Virus record (IMG/VR): IMGVR_UViG_3300028399_000002
Span: 1-52,856 of that record
DNA length: 52,856 nt
Source of the DNA: a virus
Direction: 5' to 3' (one strand)
The notes beneath the pieces are model-generated. The model saw only the letters and a program-made list of their open reading frames with translations, searched no databases and was not told the DNA's origin. Every line of letters starts with the position of its first letter. Positions within the stretch are counted from its first letter, which is position 1. Made by a program: the position numbers and the translations under genes. Of this stretch, positions 8,496-16,683 are shown in pieces.

Positions 8496-11400
8496 TGATT
8501 ACTTACGAGGAATACATAAAGGCGAATCCACAGCTTGCCAATATTCCGGAGTCACTTCTTGTAAAGCGTATCTATGAAAAGCACTATTCACATGTTCCCT
8601 TTGATGAGTTTGCTAAGGCGATAAAACTTCCTCCAAGAGCTGATCCGAGGTTTGCATATAATATAGCCAGAGATGTTGGTAAGATAAAGGCTGCAAAGGT
8701 TTATGCTGAGACTGGCGATCAGGAGCTTGCATCGAAGTATCTTGTCAGCCCGGAGAAATTTGAGAAACCGCTTGAGGCTCCGTATATTGACCCGGTATCG
8801 GTTTTTACTGCTGCTTTTGGTGGAGTAACAGTTAGTAGTTTGAAACAAGGTTTAAGTGTTGCGCAGTCATTTTTGCGGGGAGTTCTCTCCGGTACTGTAG
8901 GTGCTACCTTTGAATACCCTATCGGCGGTGCTGCTGAAGCAATAGCTGAAAATAATCCAACTGCGGCGTTTCTTTTCTCAGTAGCTGTCGGTGTTCTTTC
9001 CGGTATGACTGTGGAAAATGCTATTGAAAAAATGGCGGAGAGGTCTATACTCCATGCAGTCTCTAAAAAGGGATTGAAGATATCTGATTTTGCTAAGATA
9101 CGTGAGTTAAAAGCGGATGCTCTTCCAGTGGATTTACAGAAGGCTTATAAACTCCTTCAGACAGACCCTCAGGTACAAGACTGGATACGTGGACTGAAAG
9201 AAATGGAGAAGAGGATTAATTACCTCAAGGCTTTACCTGAAGGTAAGCTTGAAGAGATTCTCGGTCCTGAAGGAGCAGCTTCGTTTAAGATACTGAGGAA
9301 ATATGCTAAATCCATAACAAAGAAAAAGACTCCAGTAAAATACTTAAAGAAAGTTGTTTCTAATAAGATGCCTTTAGAAGAGTTGCTTTCTTTTGAAGGA
9401 AATAAGTCTCGTCTTGCTTTCAGAGTAACTAAAGAGGGTAGAAAACTTATAGACTCATTTAAAACTGATGTAAAGGTTACTGGTATAAAGCCTGTGAGAG
9501 TCTTGGTTGAGGACAATAAACCAGTAAACCTTTTGGATGAGCCTCTTAAGTTAATTGCGTATAAAGAATTAGGCATAGAAGATGTACCTGTAAAATATGT
9601 TGATAGAACTGGTAAAGCTGTTGATACTAAGTTTATTAAGGGTACCCGAAAGGAGCTGAATGAATATTTCCCCGTTGACTGGCATGAGATAACTGATACT
9701 CCACCTAAGCATGTTGGTGGAGTAAGGCAAGGAAATCCTTTAGGGAGACTTGTAGTAAATAGAGCTGAAGAAGTAGAAGAGTTGCCACATAGGCTTGCCA
9801 AGGCTGTAGGTAAGCCTGATTCTATTTCTGTGCTTGAGAAAGGTGGTGTAATTAATCCTCTTGAACAAGCGGAAAGTATTGTTCATGATGCTGTAAAGCA
9901 GAAGCTTGATATTGCGGAGCTTTATGCCAAGAAAGGAAAATTAGAAAAGGCTTTTGAAGAAAGAGTCAAAGCTGCTAAAACTATAAATAAAATGAGGGCA
10001 GAGGGCGGCAAAGAATTCGACCGTGTTCTCAAAAAGATTTTGCCTAACTTAGATGAAGAGTCTTTATTAAAGAAATTTTACATGGATGAACGCGGTGCCC
10101 TTCTTCCACCTGAAAAGTTCCCTGAGCCTCCGGAGGGTACAGGAGCTAAGAAGGTAAACGATATGTTCAACCGAGTTCTTGAAGCTAATGCCAAGCACCG
10201 CAGTAAACAGTTGAGACTTCTTTGGGGAAAACTGAAACATGCTGTTGTCGATGTTTCCGGCAATATTCAGAAGGCTTTAGATGATCTCGGCCCTGCCGGA
10301 TGGGCGGCAAAGCGTGACCAAGCACTTATAGCTGGTGCCAGCCCGAGAGCTAATGAGGAGATGGACCGTTTAAGCCATGTGGTTTACGGAGGTCTCCGTG
10401 CTCCAGAGCGTGAGATTCTCGACAGGCTCATATTTACTAAGGGTGCTGTACTTAGTTTGCCGACAGAACGTGTAACTACAAGAAGAATAAAAGTTCCGCG
10501 TACCAGATTAAGCCGTGCTCTCGAACTTCCTGATGTTAAGATAGTAAGTCAGAAGAAAGGTAAATGGGTAGAAGTTCAGTATACTCACAAGACAAAGATT
10601 AAGCATCCTGAGGGCCTTACCAAAGCTGACTTTGAGGAATACGTTAATTGGCTTAAGAGTGATCCAAGGATTGATTTTGAGGACTTGAATAGACGTGCGG
10701 AAGCTTGGTTTGAAATGCCTCGAAAGATGCTTAGGGAGTCTCTTGAAGAGGGCCTTATTACTCCAGAAGATTACGAGAGAATGTCAAGAAGGATAGAGTA
10801 TACTCCTCGCAAACTTCTTGAGCTTATAGACCCAGTAAATCCTACTGTGATTGAGGGTAGAACTATTAGTGTCCGTGAAAGTGGTTTTAAGCCTTTGGAA
10901 GAAGGTACTGAGAAACTCTTGGAGACAAATTCTGAATACCTTATGCGGGAACTTCTCCAGAGGCATTACAGGCGTATTTTCTCCAATAGAGCAAATTACT
11001 CCTTAGGTAAAATTGCGGAAGAAGTACCTTACAACGGTATAGTAAAGCCTGCTAAATTGATCAGATATACATCTACAGGTAAACCAGTATACCAGTCTGC
11101 TCCAAGAGGTTGGGTTAAGGTATCTTATAGAGAAAAAGGTCAGTTGAAAGCTATACTCATGAAGAGTGAGTATGCAAAAGAGTGGGTGAGGCAAGACCCC
11201 ATACTTAAGCAGTCTACGGCTACTATCTTCCAATGGCTTTCTGGTTCCAGAATTTTGAAGGCTATGGCAACTGGTTTGAACGTGGAGTTCCCTTTGACAA
11301 ACATTCCACGAGACATAGCTTTGATTTGGCTTAGTGACCATTATCGGGTGTACTCTAAAAACCCGTTACTGTACGTTGGCCAGATGACAAGAGATATAAT

Positions 11401-12844
11401 GGATGTGATTAGTGACGCTGCACGGCGTAGAGGTTTGTATGACGTATATATTGCTAATGGTGGTGGTACTGAGTTTCTTACTGCTCAGAGTAGGCTGTAT
11501 AAAGGTGGAAATAAGTTTTTCAGAAAGCTTCAAAAGGTTTTTGGCTATGCGCAGGAAACTTCCGAGATTATGACAAGGCTTGCGTATATGAGGCGGGCTA
11601 TGCGTGCCGGTTATAGTGCTCAGGATGCTACGTACATTGCCAGAAGCTATCTTGACTTCTCCAGAGGCGGTAACTACGCGAAAGCTGCGGACAACTTTAT
11701 ACCTTACCTTAATGCAGCTATACAGGCTTCTCGTGGTGCTATTCGTGGAGCTATAAAGGACCCTGCTGGTTTTACATGGAAAGTAAGTAACCTCATGGCA
11801 ATAGGCATGGGTATCTATGCTGCAAACAGATTTCTGTATCCAGAAGCTATAAAACAGATAAGTCCGCGAGACAGAGCAAGTTACTTTATCATCATGACTC
11901 CGTGGACGTATACTGACGCACAGGGAAATAAGAAGTGGATGTATTTCAGGGTAGCTAAGGACCAGACGATGCGGGTATTTACCACACTTGGTGAAATGCT
12001 TATGGCGAAGTTTCTTGGTGATCCTGTCGATCCTCGCCAGCTTACACAGGCTTTGAAAGAAACTCTCCCGTTTCTCCCTATGCAGTCAATGTCCCCGACG
12101 ATGGGTGCACTGATAGGCTATGCTTCAAACCTTGACTTCTGGACCAATCAGAAGATATGGAAGGGTGGTAAGGTAGAGCCACATGAAGAATGGAATAAGT
12201 ACACTCATCCAGCTTTTATACAGCTTGGTAAAGCTACAGGACTTTCTCCGGAGAGAATGAGGTATTTCCTTAGTAGATACTTCACTCGTGGGAACATCTT
12301 TACGTCTATTCTTGGCTATCAGTGGAAATTGTGGCTGGATCAAGTTCCGGAAGCTGAAAAGAGTATGGTGACTGAAGAGTTGATTTTGAAGAAGCCGTTT
12401 ATCAGAAGACTTTTGCGGAACACTGATCCTCGTTATGAATACGAATATGAAATGGAAAATACATACATAGAGGCCAATACAGAACGATTTAAGCGCACAA
12501 GGCGTTTGGATTTCCTTGCGGAAAGCTACTTTAGAGGAGACAGTACGAAAGAGGAAGTCTACAACTTCATACGTTCTGCTCCAGCAGAAGATAGAAAAAG
12601 GCTCATGAACCGATTTAGACGTCTAAAGAAACTTCAGGGTTTACCTAATTTGAATTGGTGGATGAAACTCTCTGCACTTCCACCTGAAACTCGGGCTGAC
12701 TCGTTCTATGCCAGGTACAAGGAGTTACCGGAAGATGAGGCAAAGGAACTTCTCCGCCAGGCAAGACGTGTTCCAGGTTTTTATTCAAAGAGGTTTATTC
12801 GCAGGTTCTATACGATTAAACGTTTGACACAGGAAGAGAAATAG
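8495..12844 (+). CDS. Giant internal virion protein with an LPD38-like C-terminal region
   Basis: This is the largest intact protein, 1449 residues from ATG at 8495 (an in-frame TTG lies at 8486). An early Gly/Ala-rich hydrophobic part (about 110-185) is followed by long charged helices. Residues about 910-1110 carry NVEFPLTNIPRDIALIW, ETSEIMTRLAYMRRAMRAG, DATYIARSYLDFSRGGN and FIPYLNAAIQASRGAIRGA, the pattern of the large polyvalent protein-associated domain LPD38. Such polyvalent proteins are packaged in virions and ejected. No protease or transglycosylase motif was identified. Confidence 0.7.
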   Translation: MITYEEYIKANPQLANIPESLLVKRIYEKHYSHVPFDEFAKAIKLPPRADPRFAYNIARDVGKIKAAKVYAETGDQELASKYLVSPEKFEKPLEAPYIDPVSVFTAAFGGVTVSSLKQGLSVAQSFLRGVLSGTVGATFEYPIGGAAEAIAENNPTAAFLFSVAVGVLSGMTVENAIEKMAERSILHAVSKKGLKISDFAKIRELKADALPVDLQKAYKLLQTDPQVQDWIRGLKEMEKRINYLKALPEGKLEEILGPEGAASFKILRKYAKSITKKKTPVKYLKKVVSNKMPLEELLSFEGNKSRLAFRVTKEGRKLIDSFKTDVKVTGIKPVRVLVEDNKPVNLLDEPLKLIAYKELGIEDVPVKYVDRTGKAVDTKFIKGTRKELNEYFPVDWHEITDTPPKHVGGVRQGNPLGRLVVNRAEEVEELPHRLAKAVGKPDSISVLEKGGVINPLEQAESIVHDAVKQKLDIAELYAKKGKLEKAFEERVKAAKTINKMRAEGGKEFDRVLKKILPNLDEESLLKKFYMDERGALLPPEKFPEPPEGTGAKKVNDMFNRVLEANAKHRSKQLRLLWGKLKHAVVDVSGNIQKALDDLGPAGWAAKRDQALIAGASPRANEEMDRLSHVVYGGLRAPEREILDRLIFTKGAVLSLPTERVTTRRIKVPRTRLSRALELPDVKIVSQKKGKWVEVQYTHKTKIKHPEGLTKADFEEYVNWLKSDPRIDFEDLNRRAEAWFEMPRKMLRESLEEGLITPEDYERMSRRIEYTPRKLLELIDPVNPTVIEGRTISVRESGFKPLEEGTEKLLETNSEYLMRELLQRHYRRIFSNRANYSLGKIAEEVPYNGIVKPAKLIRYTSTGKPVYQSAPRGWVKVSYREKGQLKAILMKSEYAKEWVRQDPILKQSTATIFQWLSGSRILKAMATGLNVEFPLTNIPRDIALIWLSDHYRVYSKNPLLYVGQMTRDIMDVISDAARRRGLYDVYIANGGGTEFLTAQSRLYKGGNKFFRKLQKVFGYAQETSEIMTRLAYMRRAMRAGYSAQDATYIARSYLDFSRGGNYAKAADNFIPYLNAAIQASRGAIRGAIKDPAGFTWKVSNLMAIGMGIYAANRFLYPEAIKQISPRDRASYFIIMTPWTYTDAQGNKKWMYFRVAKDQTMRVFTTLGEMLMAKFLGDPVDPRQLTQALKETLPFLPMQSMSPTMGALIGYASNLDFWTNQKIWKGGKVEPHEEWNKYTHPAFIQLGKATGLSPERMRYFLSRYFTRGNIFTSILGYQWKLWLDQVPEAEKSMVTEELILKKPFIRRLLRNTDPRYEYEYEMENTYIEANTERFKRTRRLDFLAESYFRGDSTKEEVYNFIRSAPAEDRKRLMNRFRRLKKLQGLPNLNWWMKLSALPPETRADSFYARYKELPEDEAKELLRQARRVPGFYSKRFIRRFYTIKRLTQEEK

Positions 12845-12868
12845 TGTATAATATACAAGGAGGTTACT

Positions 12869-13084
12869 GTGGAGATAAGTGAGTATGAAAGAGATACTCG
12901 GGCTATGCTCCAGGATTTCAAAAAAGATGTACAGGGAGCAATCAAGGAGCTTGATGCCGATATCAAGGAGATTCGTAAGCTTGTTACGAATGAGCTTATG
13001 CACCGCTACCCTGCATGGATAACTTTATTTGTCTCACTTATGACAGGAATAATCGGTGCTCTTCTTTCAGCAGTTTTAAGATAG
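12869..13084 (+). CDS. XhlA-like small membrane protein, holin accessory
   Basis: The 71-residue protein starts at GTG with AAGGAGG 5 nt upstream. An N-terminal amphipathic helix (MLQDFKKDVQGAIKELDADI) leads to one C-terminal transmembrane segment (WITLFVSLMTGIIGALLSAV). This coiled coil plus single membrane span is the build of XhlA-type haemolysin/holin helper proteins. It lies in the lysis/accessory gene group. Confidence 0.6.
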   Translation: MEISEYERDTRAMLQDFKKDVQGAIKELDADIKEIRKLVTNELMHRYPAWITLFVSLMTGIIGALLSAVLR

Positions 13085-13093
13085 GAGGTTTAA

Positions 13094-14017
13094 ATGACAA
13101 GACGGGAAGAACTTATCCAAGACATTCTCGATATTTATCACGAACTCAAATACATACCATCTTTCAAAGAATACAGGAAATCGGGTGGCCGATTTAGCAG
13201 AAAGCCCTTTAGAACTACATTCGGCAGTTGGGGAGAAGCAATAAACGAAGTGAAAGACATCCTTTCAGGAGAAAGTAAAGAGTTTAAGCTTCCTAAATAT
13301 GATGACAAGATTCGAGTAGACGATTCAATGGTGATAGTGGCGTTTGATGCCCATGTACCATATCATGATAAGAAGGTATGGAAAGAGTGTTTCAGGGTTG
13401 CAAGACTTCTTGGGATAAATTCAATTATCCTCGGCGGTGATACCACGGACTTTAAAGCTTTGTACAGTAAAGAGCCTCAGGATGCAGATATACCATGGGC
13501 CAAGGAGCTTAGAAAAACTAAAGAGTTTATGAATGAGATTTTAGATCACTTTGACAAAATATACTGGTTTAGAGGTAATCACGAGTGGCGTCTATCGAGG
13601 CTGCTTAAAAGTAATGAGGCGGCAAGGGAAGTATTTGAAATGCTTTTTGAGTCACCTCAGGTTATCATCTCTGATAAATTTTACTGTCAAGTGGGCAACT
13701 GGTTGCTTGTAAATCATCCAACCAAGTCCCGTAAAAACAAGGTTTCTCTGGCTGAAGACCTCTGTAAACGTTACCGCATGAGTATTCTTAACGGGCATAC
13801 TCACAGGTTTATGTTTGCGGTAGATGATTCCGGTCAGGATATCATAGGCGAAGGACTACATATGACAATACCTACTGCTCATGAATACAAATATCGTGAT
13901 TTAAATACTCACAGTGAGTGGGTTCAAGGCTTTTGGATAGTAGATAATAAGAATAAAACAGTGTATCCATATGTGATACACCCGAAAGTGTTAAACTTAC
14001 TAAGAGATGAAGGATAA
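13094..14017 (+). CDS. Calcineurin-like metallophosphoesterase with N-terminal DNA-binding repeat
   Basis: The metallophosphoesterase motifs are complete: FDAH (Asp85, His87), GGDTTD (115-119), RGNHEW (about 157-162), NHP and GHTH (about 233). These bind the two metal ions of a phosphatase or nuclease. Residues about 18-53 (YIPSFKEYRK, then FRTTFGSWGEAINEV) match the homing-endonuclease-associated repeat, a small DNA-binding helical unit that ends in FGSW. Fusion suggests a nucleic-acid substrate. AGGAGG precedes ATG. A 3'-5' exonuclease role, as for other phage phosphoesterases, is possible but inferred. Confidence 0.85.
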   Translation: MTRREELIQDILDIYHELKYIPSFKEYRKSGGRFSRKPFRTTFGSWGEAINEVKDILSGESKEFKLPKYDDKIRVDDSMVIVAFDAHVPYHDKKVWKECFRVARLLGINSIILGGDTTDFKALYSKEPQDADIPWAKELRKTKEFMNEILDHFDKIYWFRGNHEWRLSRLLKSNEAAREVFEMLFESPQVIISDKFYCQVGNWLLVNHPTKSRKNKVSLAEDLCKRYRMSILNGHTHRFMFAVDDSGQDIIGEGLHMTIPTAHEYKYRDLNTHSEWVQGFWIVDNKNKTVYPYVIHPKVLNLLRDEG

Positions 14018-14177
14018 GATACTAAATTTTCTTTTAGGGCCTCCATGGCTTAGGGAATACAATAAAGCAAGAATATGGAAAGGAATAAAGACAGGACTAC
14101 TTGATGGAATAATCATAAGCTTGTATATGGTCTTTTTCCTGTTCTTCCTCTATATGTTTATACAGGCTATTATATAA
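14007..14177 (+). CDS. Small single-span membrane protein, possible holin
   Basis: The 56-residue frame begins 11 nt before the stop of the phosphoesterase gene and ends directly before the next ATG. A basic N-terminal half (LREYNKARIWKGIKTG) is followed by the membrane segment IIISLYMVFFLFFLYMFIQA. The tight coupling at both ends supports translation. With its neighbours it forms a group of three small membrane proteins, which points to lysis. Confidence 0.65.
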   Translation: MKDKILNFLLGPPWLREYNKARIWKGIKTGLLDGIIISLYMVFFLFFLYMFIQAII

Positions 14178-14555
14178 ATGGGGACTATAATGAATTTACC
14201 ACTCATTGATACCATAGGAAAGGCTTTTAACGGAATTATAGGCCTTGCCTCTGAGTACATCGAAGATAAAGATAAGCGCAACGAGTTTATCTTTCAGATG
14301 TACAAGTACAAGAATGAGCTTGACCGCATGATTATAACTCAGAGTACCATACCATGGGTAGATGCCATAGTCAAGGTTCTTTACGCAATGCAGTCTCTAT
14401 GGCGTCCGTTTGTGAGTGCGGGAGCTCTCATTGCGGTACTATACTTCAGAGCCGTGGGCATTGACCTTGATCCAGTTGTGGAAAAAATCCTGGTATCTAT
14501 GTTCCCAGCATGGGGACTCTCCAGGCACATGCTTAAGTCGAGAGGTGGCAATTGA
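14178..14555 (+). CDS. Holin-like membrane protein (GTA/3TM holin type)
   Basis: The protein has 125 residues, or 121 from a second ATG at 14190 that has GGGGA 5 nt before it. After a helical N-terminus come IPWVDAIVKVLYAMQSLWRPFVSAGALIAVLYF and a second hydrophobic part, VVEKILVSMFPAWGLSRHM, separated by short breaks. VDA followed by RP before the first span is typical of the three-transmembrane holin family of gene transfer agents and phages. Best holin candidate in the genome. Confidence 0.6.
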   Translation: MGTIMNLPLIDTIGKAFNGIIGLASEYIEDKDKRNEFIFQMYKYKNELDRMIITQSTIPWVDAIVKVLYAMQSLWRPFVSAGALIAVLYFRAVGIDLDPVVEKILVSMFPAWGLSRHMLKSRGGN

Positions 14556-14803
14556 AGGTAAAGCATGACTTGGTACTGGTAGAATGGGATGATGCCTGTA
14601 ATGACTCAGCTTGGATGCCTGTAAACTCGGTACTTAAGCCTTTTCCTTGTATTACAGTAGGCTTTCTGATTCATGATGAACCAAGCTTTATCCAGGTAGC
14701 GTCCACCTTAGGTCTCGGAGATACTTCAGAGGTCTCAAGCAGGTTTACGATACCGAGAGGTTGTATCCGGAAAATCAAAGTTTTACGTAAAGGGTATACC
14801 TAA
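14552..14803 (+). CDS. Small conserved-looking protein of unknown function
   Basis: The frame starts at TTG overlapping the previous stop codon (ATTGA), with GAGAGGTGG 5 nt upstream. The 83 residues contain LVEWDDACNDSAWMP and IPRGCIRKIKVLRKG. Proteins with a W-D-D...W pattern of this size often follow holins in phage genomes, but no function is known to me. It is the last gene before the late-block terminator region apart from one tiny gene. Confidence 0.6.
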   Translation: MKVKHDLVLVEWDDACNDSAWMPVNSVLKPFPCITVGFLIHDEPSFIQVASTLGLGDTSEVSSRFTIPRGCIRKIKVLRKGYT

Positions 14804-14823
14804 CTACCTGTAAAAGAAAAACG

Positions 14824-14844
14824 TCGATTTTAGACCGTTTAAAC
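14824..14844 (+). repeat. Dispersed 21-bp repeat, copy 1
   Basis: TCGATTTTAGACC followed by GTTTAAAC. Closely related copies lie at 25277-25297 and, inverted, at 36401-36421. This copy is between the last structural-block genes and a small Cys-rich gene. Confidence 0.7.
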
Positions 14845-14846
14845 CC

Positions 14847-14889
14847 GCAAAAAGTACCGTTTTCAAGACCAAATTTTAAGACTTTTTGC
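14847..14889 (+). promoter_or_regulatory. Hairpin directly before a ribosome binding site
   Basis: GCAAAAAG (14847-14854) pairs perfectly with CTTTTTGC (14882-14889), and AAGGAGG (14890-14896) follows at once. The stem ends exactly where the ribosome binding site begins, which could control translation of the Cys-rich gene at 14902. The role is inferred from position. Confidence 0.4.
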
Positions 14890-14901
14890 AAGGAGGTAAA
14901 T

Positions 14902-15036
14902 ATGGACAAAATTACAATTAAAGACTGTGGTCAATGTTGTGAGAAGGAGAAAGAAACCTGTGAATGTGAGGATAGACTCTCTAATTGTAGCCTTACAAAT
15001 TTGCATTTCGAATGCAAGGTTCCCACTTCTTCATAA
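14902..15036 (+). CDS. Small Cys-rich protein
   Basis: This 44-residue frame starts at ATG, 5 nt after a perfect AAGGAGG. Seven cysteines (CGQCC, CECE, NCS, ECK) suggest metal binding. Its last third overlaps the first stem of a hairpin run. No family recognised. Confidence 0.55.
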   Translation: MDKITIKDCGQCCEKEKETCECEDRLSNCSLTNLHFECKVPTSS

Positions 15037-15119
15037 GTGGTAACATTTTGTCTTGCTGTACAGCTTTTTCCTATCTACCAATCGAGGTAGAAAAGGATCG
15101 GGGACCACTCATTGAGTGG
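15001..15119 (+). other. Run of four hairpins in the convergent intergenic region
   Basis: Four near-perfect stems follow one another: TTGCATT/AATGCAA (15001-15017), GTT-CCACTT/AAGTGG-AAC (15019-15044), TCTACC/GGTAGA (15074-15091) and CCACTC/GAGTGG (15105-15119). A terminator stem follows. One terminator would not need this much structure, so a stable small RNA or 3' end protection is possible. Strand is assumed from the following T-run. Confidence 0.4.
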
Positions 15120-15129
15120 CCGCTGCATA

Positions 15130-15190
15130 CCCGCCAAGCCTCTACCAAACAATGTTTGGTAAGCTCAATCCTGGCGGGTTTTCTTTTCTT
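15130..15190 (+). terminator. Rho-independent terminator of the late block
   Basis: CCCGCCA pairs with TGGCGGG around an inner perfect hairpin TACCAAAC/GTTTGGTA, followed by TTTTCTTTTCTT on the + strand. It stands between convergent gene blocks. The stop codon of the opposing gene at 15165 lies inside the stem; there is no T-run on the - strand. Confidence 0.85.
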
Positions 15191-15500
15191 CAAGTAAAAT
15201 CTCTTTCCACCTTTTTAGTCTCTTTATTCTTTCCCCAAAAGTAGTTTTAGTATACTCATAACCCTTGTCTTCACATGTGCGTTTGTCAAGTCTATACCAT
15301 AAGCAGTCAAGACAAGAGGGGATATCCCCCAAGTATACACGATCAGCTACACTACAAAGCGGAGGATCAGTTACACCCTCAACTTCTTTAACATAAGCAA
15401 CACTGTTTTGCGGATAACGAGAATATATCTCTATCAATTTATTAATAGCTTCTAACCACAAGTCTATCTTTCTCGTAGAAAGATTTTCTAACTTATTCAT
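15165..15500 (-). CDS. Tandem paralogue 2, Cys-containing protein
   Basis: This 111-residue protein is a clear paralogue of its upstream neighbour (15493-15831): both share WLEAI, YSR-P-N, LC-VA, PSC-CLW, FGERI-RL and RWKEILL. Conserved cysteines (LC, SCLDCLW, TCED) suggest a metal site or disulfides, flanked by helices. It overlaps the neighbour by 8 nt and is the last gene of the early block. Function unknown. Confidence 0.7.
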   Translation of the reverse strand: MNKLENLSTRKIDLWLEAINKLIEIYSRYPQNSVAYVKEVEGVTDPPLCSVADRVYLGDIPSCLDCLWYRLDKRTCEDKGYEYTKTTFGERIKRLKRWKEILLEEKKTRQD

Positions 15501-15831
15501 TTTGTTTTTCCTTTTCTTTTAATAAAATTTCCTTCCACCTATTCAATCTTTCTATCCTTTCTCCAAAGGAAAACTCGGAGTAACCAAAGTCTCCATCTAC
15601 ACAAGAATGACCTTCAAGTATAACCCACAGACATTTATGACAACTTGGAAGTTTTCTACCATATACACAATAACCAGCTACATTACACAGAGAGCAATAC
15701 TCCATGCCATTGACACCTTCAACAAACCCAATTTCATTCTCAGGCTGTCTGGAGTATGCTTTAATAAGACCATCTATAGCTTCAAGCCACTTATCTATTA
15801 CCCATAAAGATAAAGTTTCTATGGTAGTCAT
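15493..15831 (-). CDS. Tandem paralogue 1, Cys-containing protein
   Basis: This 112-residue protein shares its whole length with the downstream gene (15165-15500), including WLEAIDGLIKAYSR, CSLCNVAG, PSCHKCLW and FGERIERLNRWKEILL. C-x2-C and C-x2-C pairs fit a zinc site between two helices. A recent tandem duplication is likely. Function unknown. Confidence 0.7.
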   Translation of the reverse strand: MTTIETLSLWVIDKWLEAIDGLIKAYSRQPENEIGFVEGVNGMEYCSLCNVAGYCVYGRKLPSCHKCLWVILEGHSCVDGDFGYSEFSFGERIERLNRWKEILLKEKEKQNE

Positions 15832-15852
15832 GATTTCTTATCCTGTACTACT

Positions 15853-16218
15853 TTATTTTCTCACTTCTGCCCATTTATGACCTCTATGAGTAAATTCGAG
15901 TGTAAGGTGCTTCATAAACTCTTCCGGTTTGCTTATGAAGAATATGTTCCTGAAGACTGAGAGTAGAGCCCGCTTTAAGGCTATGTCTCTTCCGACCTTC
16001 TTATTGAACATATCTTTCTTACTGCATTCAGCCTTTCCTGTGAAGATACCGTGATTTCGGATATATAGTGAAACTACAGTAGCTCCACCATACTGTTTTA
16101 TATCCTTGTAAGTCTTACCTCGCTCTCTAATGTGTGAAATGGAGATATCCTTTGATTTAAGAAAACCATTATCTGTGAGCCACATCAGAGATGCTTCTAC
16201 TTCAGGCGATACTCTCAT
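15853..16218 (-). CDS. Hypothetical early protein
   Basis: The 121-residue protein has an N-terminal helical part and a mixed beta/alpha remainder with basic residues (KKVGRDIALKRALLSVFRN). AGGAGG precedes ATG and it follows the HTH-like gene by 2 nt. It shows no motif I recognise. Confidence 0.6.
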   Translation of the reverse strand: MRVSPEVEASLMWLTDNGFLKSKDISISHIRERGKTYKDIKQYGGATVVSLYIRNHGIFTGKAECSKKDMFNKKVGRDIALKRALLSVFRNIFFISKPEEFMKHLTLEFTHRGHKWAEVRK

Positions 16219-16220
16219 GA

Positions 16221-16415
16221 TTACCTCCTATTTTCATCTTGTTTTACCTCCTTACTCTTCAAAAGATTGACCAAAGACAAATACTGGTTAGTGAGTGAGG
16301 GATCAAAACCTTGTCTCCGCAAGTCTCTCTTCAATTGCACTCTACTCACTCCGAGAGCTTTCAGTATTTGCGGAATTGATTTCTTCATAAACTTTCTTCT
16401 CTCTTTTCTATTCAT
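16221..16415 (-). CDS. Small HTH-like basic protein
   Basis: These 64 residues contain KKSIPQILKALGVSRVQLKRDL, which has the length and spacing of a helix-turn-helix (I-x2-L-x2-L-G-V-S-x2-Q-L). It could be a small DNA-binding regulator of early genes. The start is ATG at 16413-16415. The call rests on pattern only. Confidence 0.5.
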   Translation of the reverse strand: MNRKERRKFMKKSIPQILKALGVSRVQLKRDLRRQGFDPSLTNQYLSLVNLLKSKEVKQDENRR

Positions 16416-16433
16416 AGCAAAACCTCATCTCCT

Positions 16434-16496
16434 CTACACAATATAAAAGTAGAAAACTCCAGTTATTATCGATACTATAGGTACAAGTATCTCCAT
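16434..16496 (-). CDS. Possible 20-residue membrane peptide
   Basis: The frame ILVPIVSIITGVFYFYIV follows MET-Glu, and its ATG overlaps the stop of the upstream gene (ATGA type overlap, GTGATGG). Almost all residues are hydrophobic. Overlap coupling favours translation, but the size leaves doubt. Confidence 0.35.
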   Translation of the reverse strand: MEILVPIVSIITGVFYFYIV

Positions 16497-16660
16497 CACA
16501 CTTTCCCCTTTAAAGCTTTCTGAGCTACAAGGTCATTCGGATGTTCTTCCAGGTGCTTCCTCCTTCTCCTGGCCTTGTTAGCTTCAGTTCTAATCCTCTG
16601 TCTCTTGTACTTTTCTTTCCTGGCTATCGATTTATCGTATTTCCCTTTACCTTTCGCCAT
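16496..16660 (-). CDS. Small very basic protein
   Basis: This 54-residue protein starts MAKGKGKYDKSIARKEK and contains NKARRRRKHLEEHP; about 40% of residues are Lys or Arg. AAGGAGAAAG precedes ATG. It is likely to bind nucleic acid, but no family is recognised. Confidence 0.55.
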   Translation of the reverse strand: MAKGKGKYDKSIARKEKYKRQRIRTEANKARRRRKHLEEHPNDLVAQKALKGKV

Positions 16661-16683
16661 CTTTCTTTCTCCTTTTTATCCTC

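Noticed and set aside
15131-15178. Terminator for the leftward early block
   Set aside because: No T-run follows the stem on the - strand; only the + strand has the tail.
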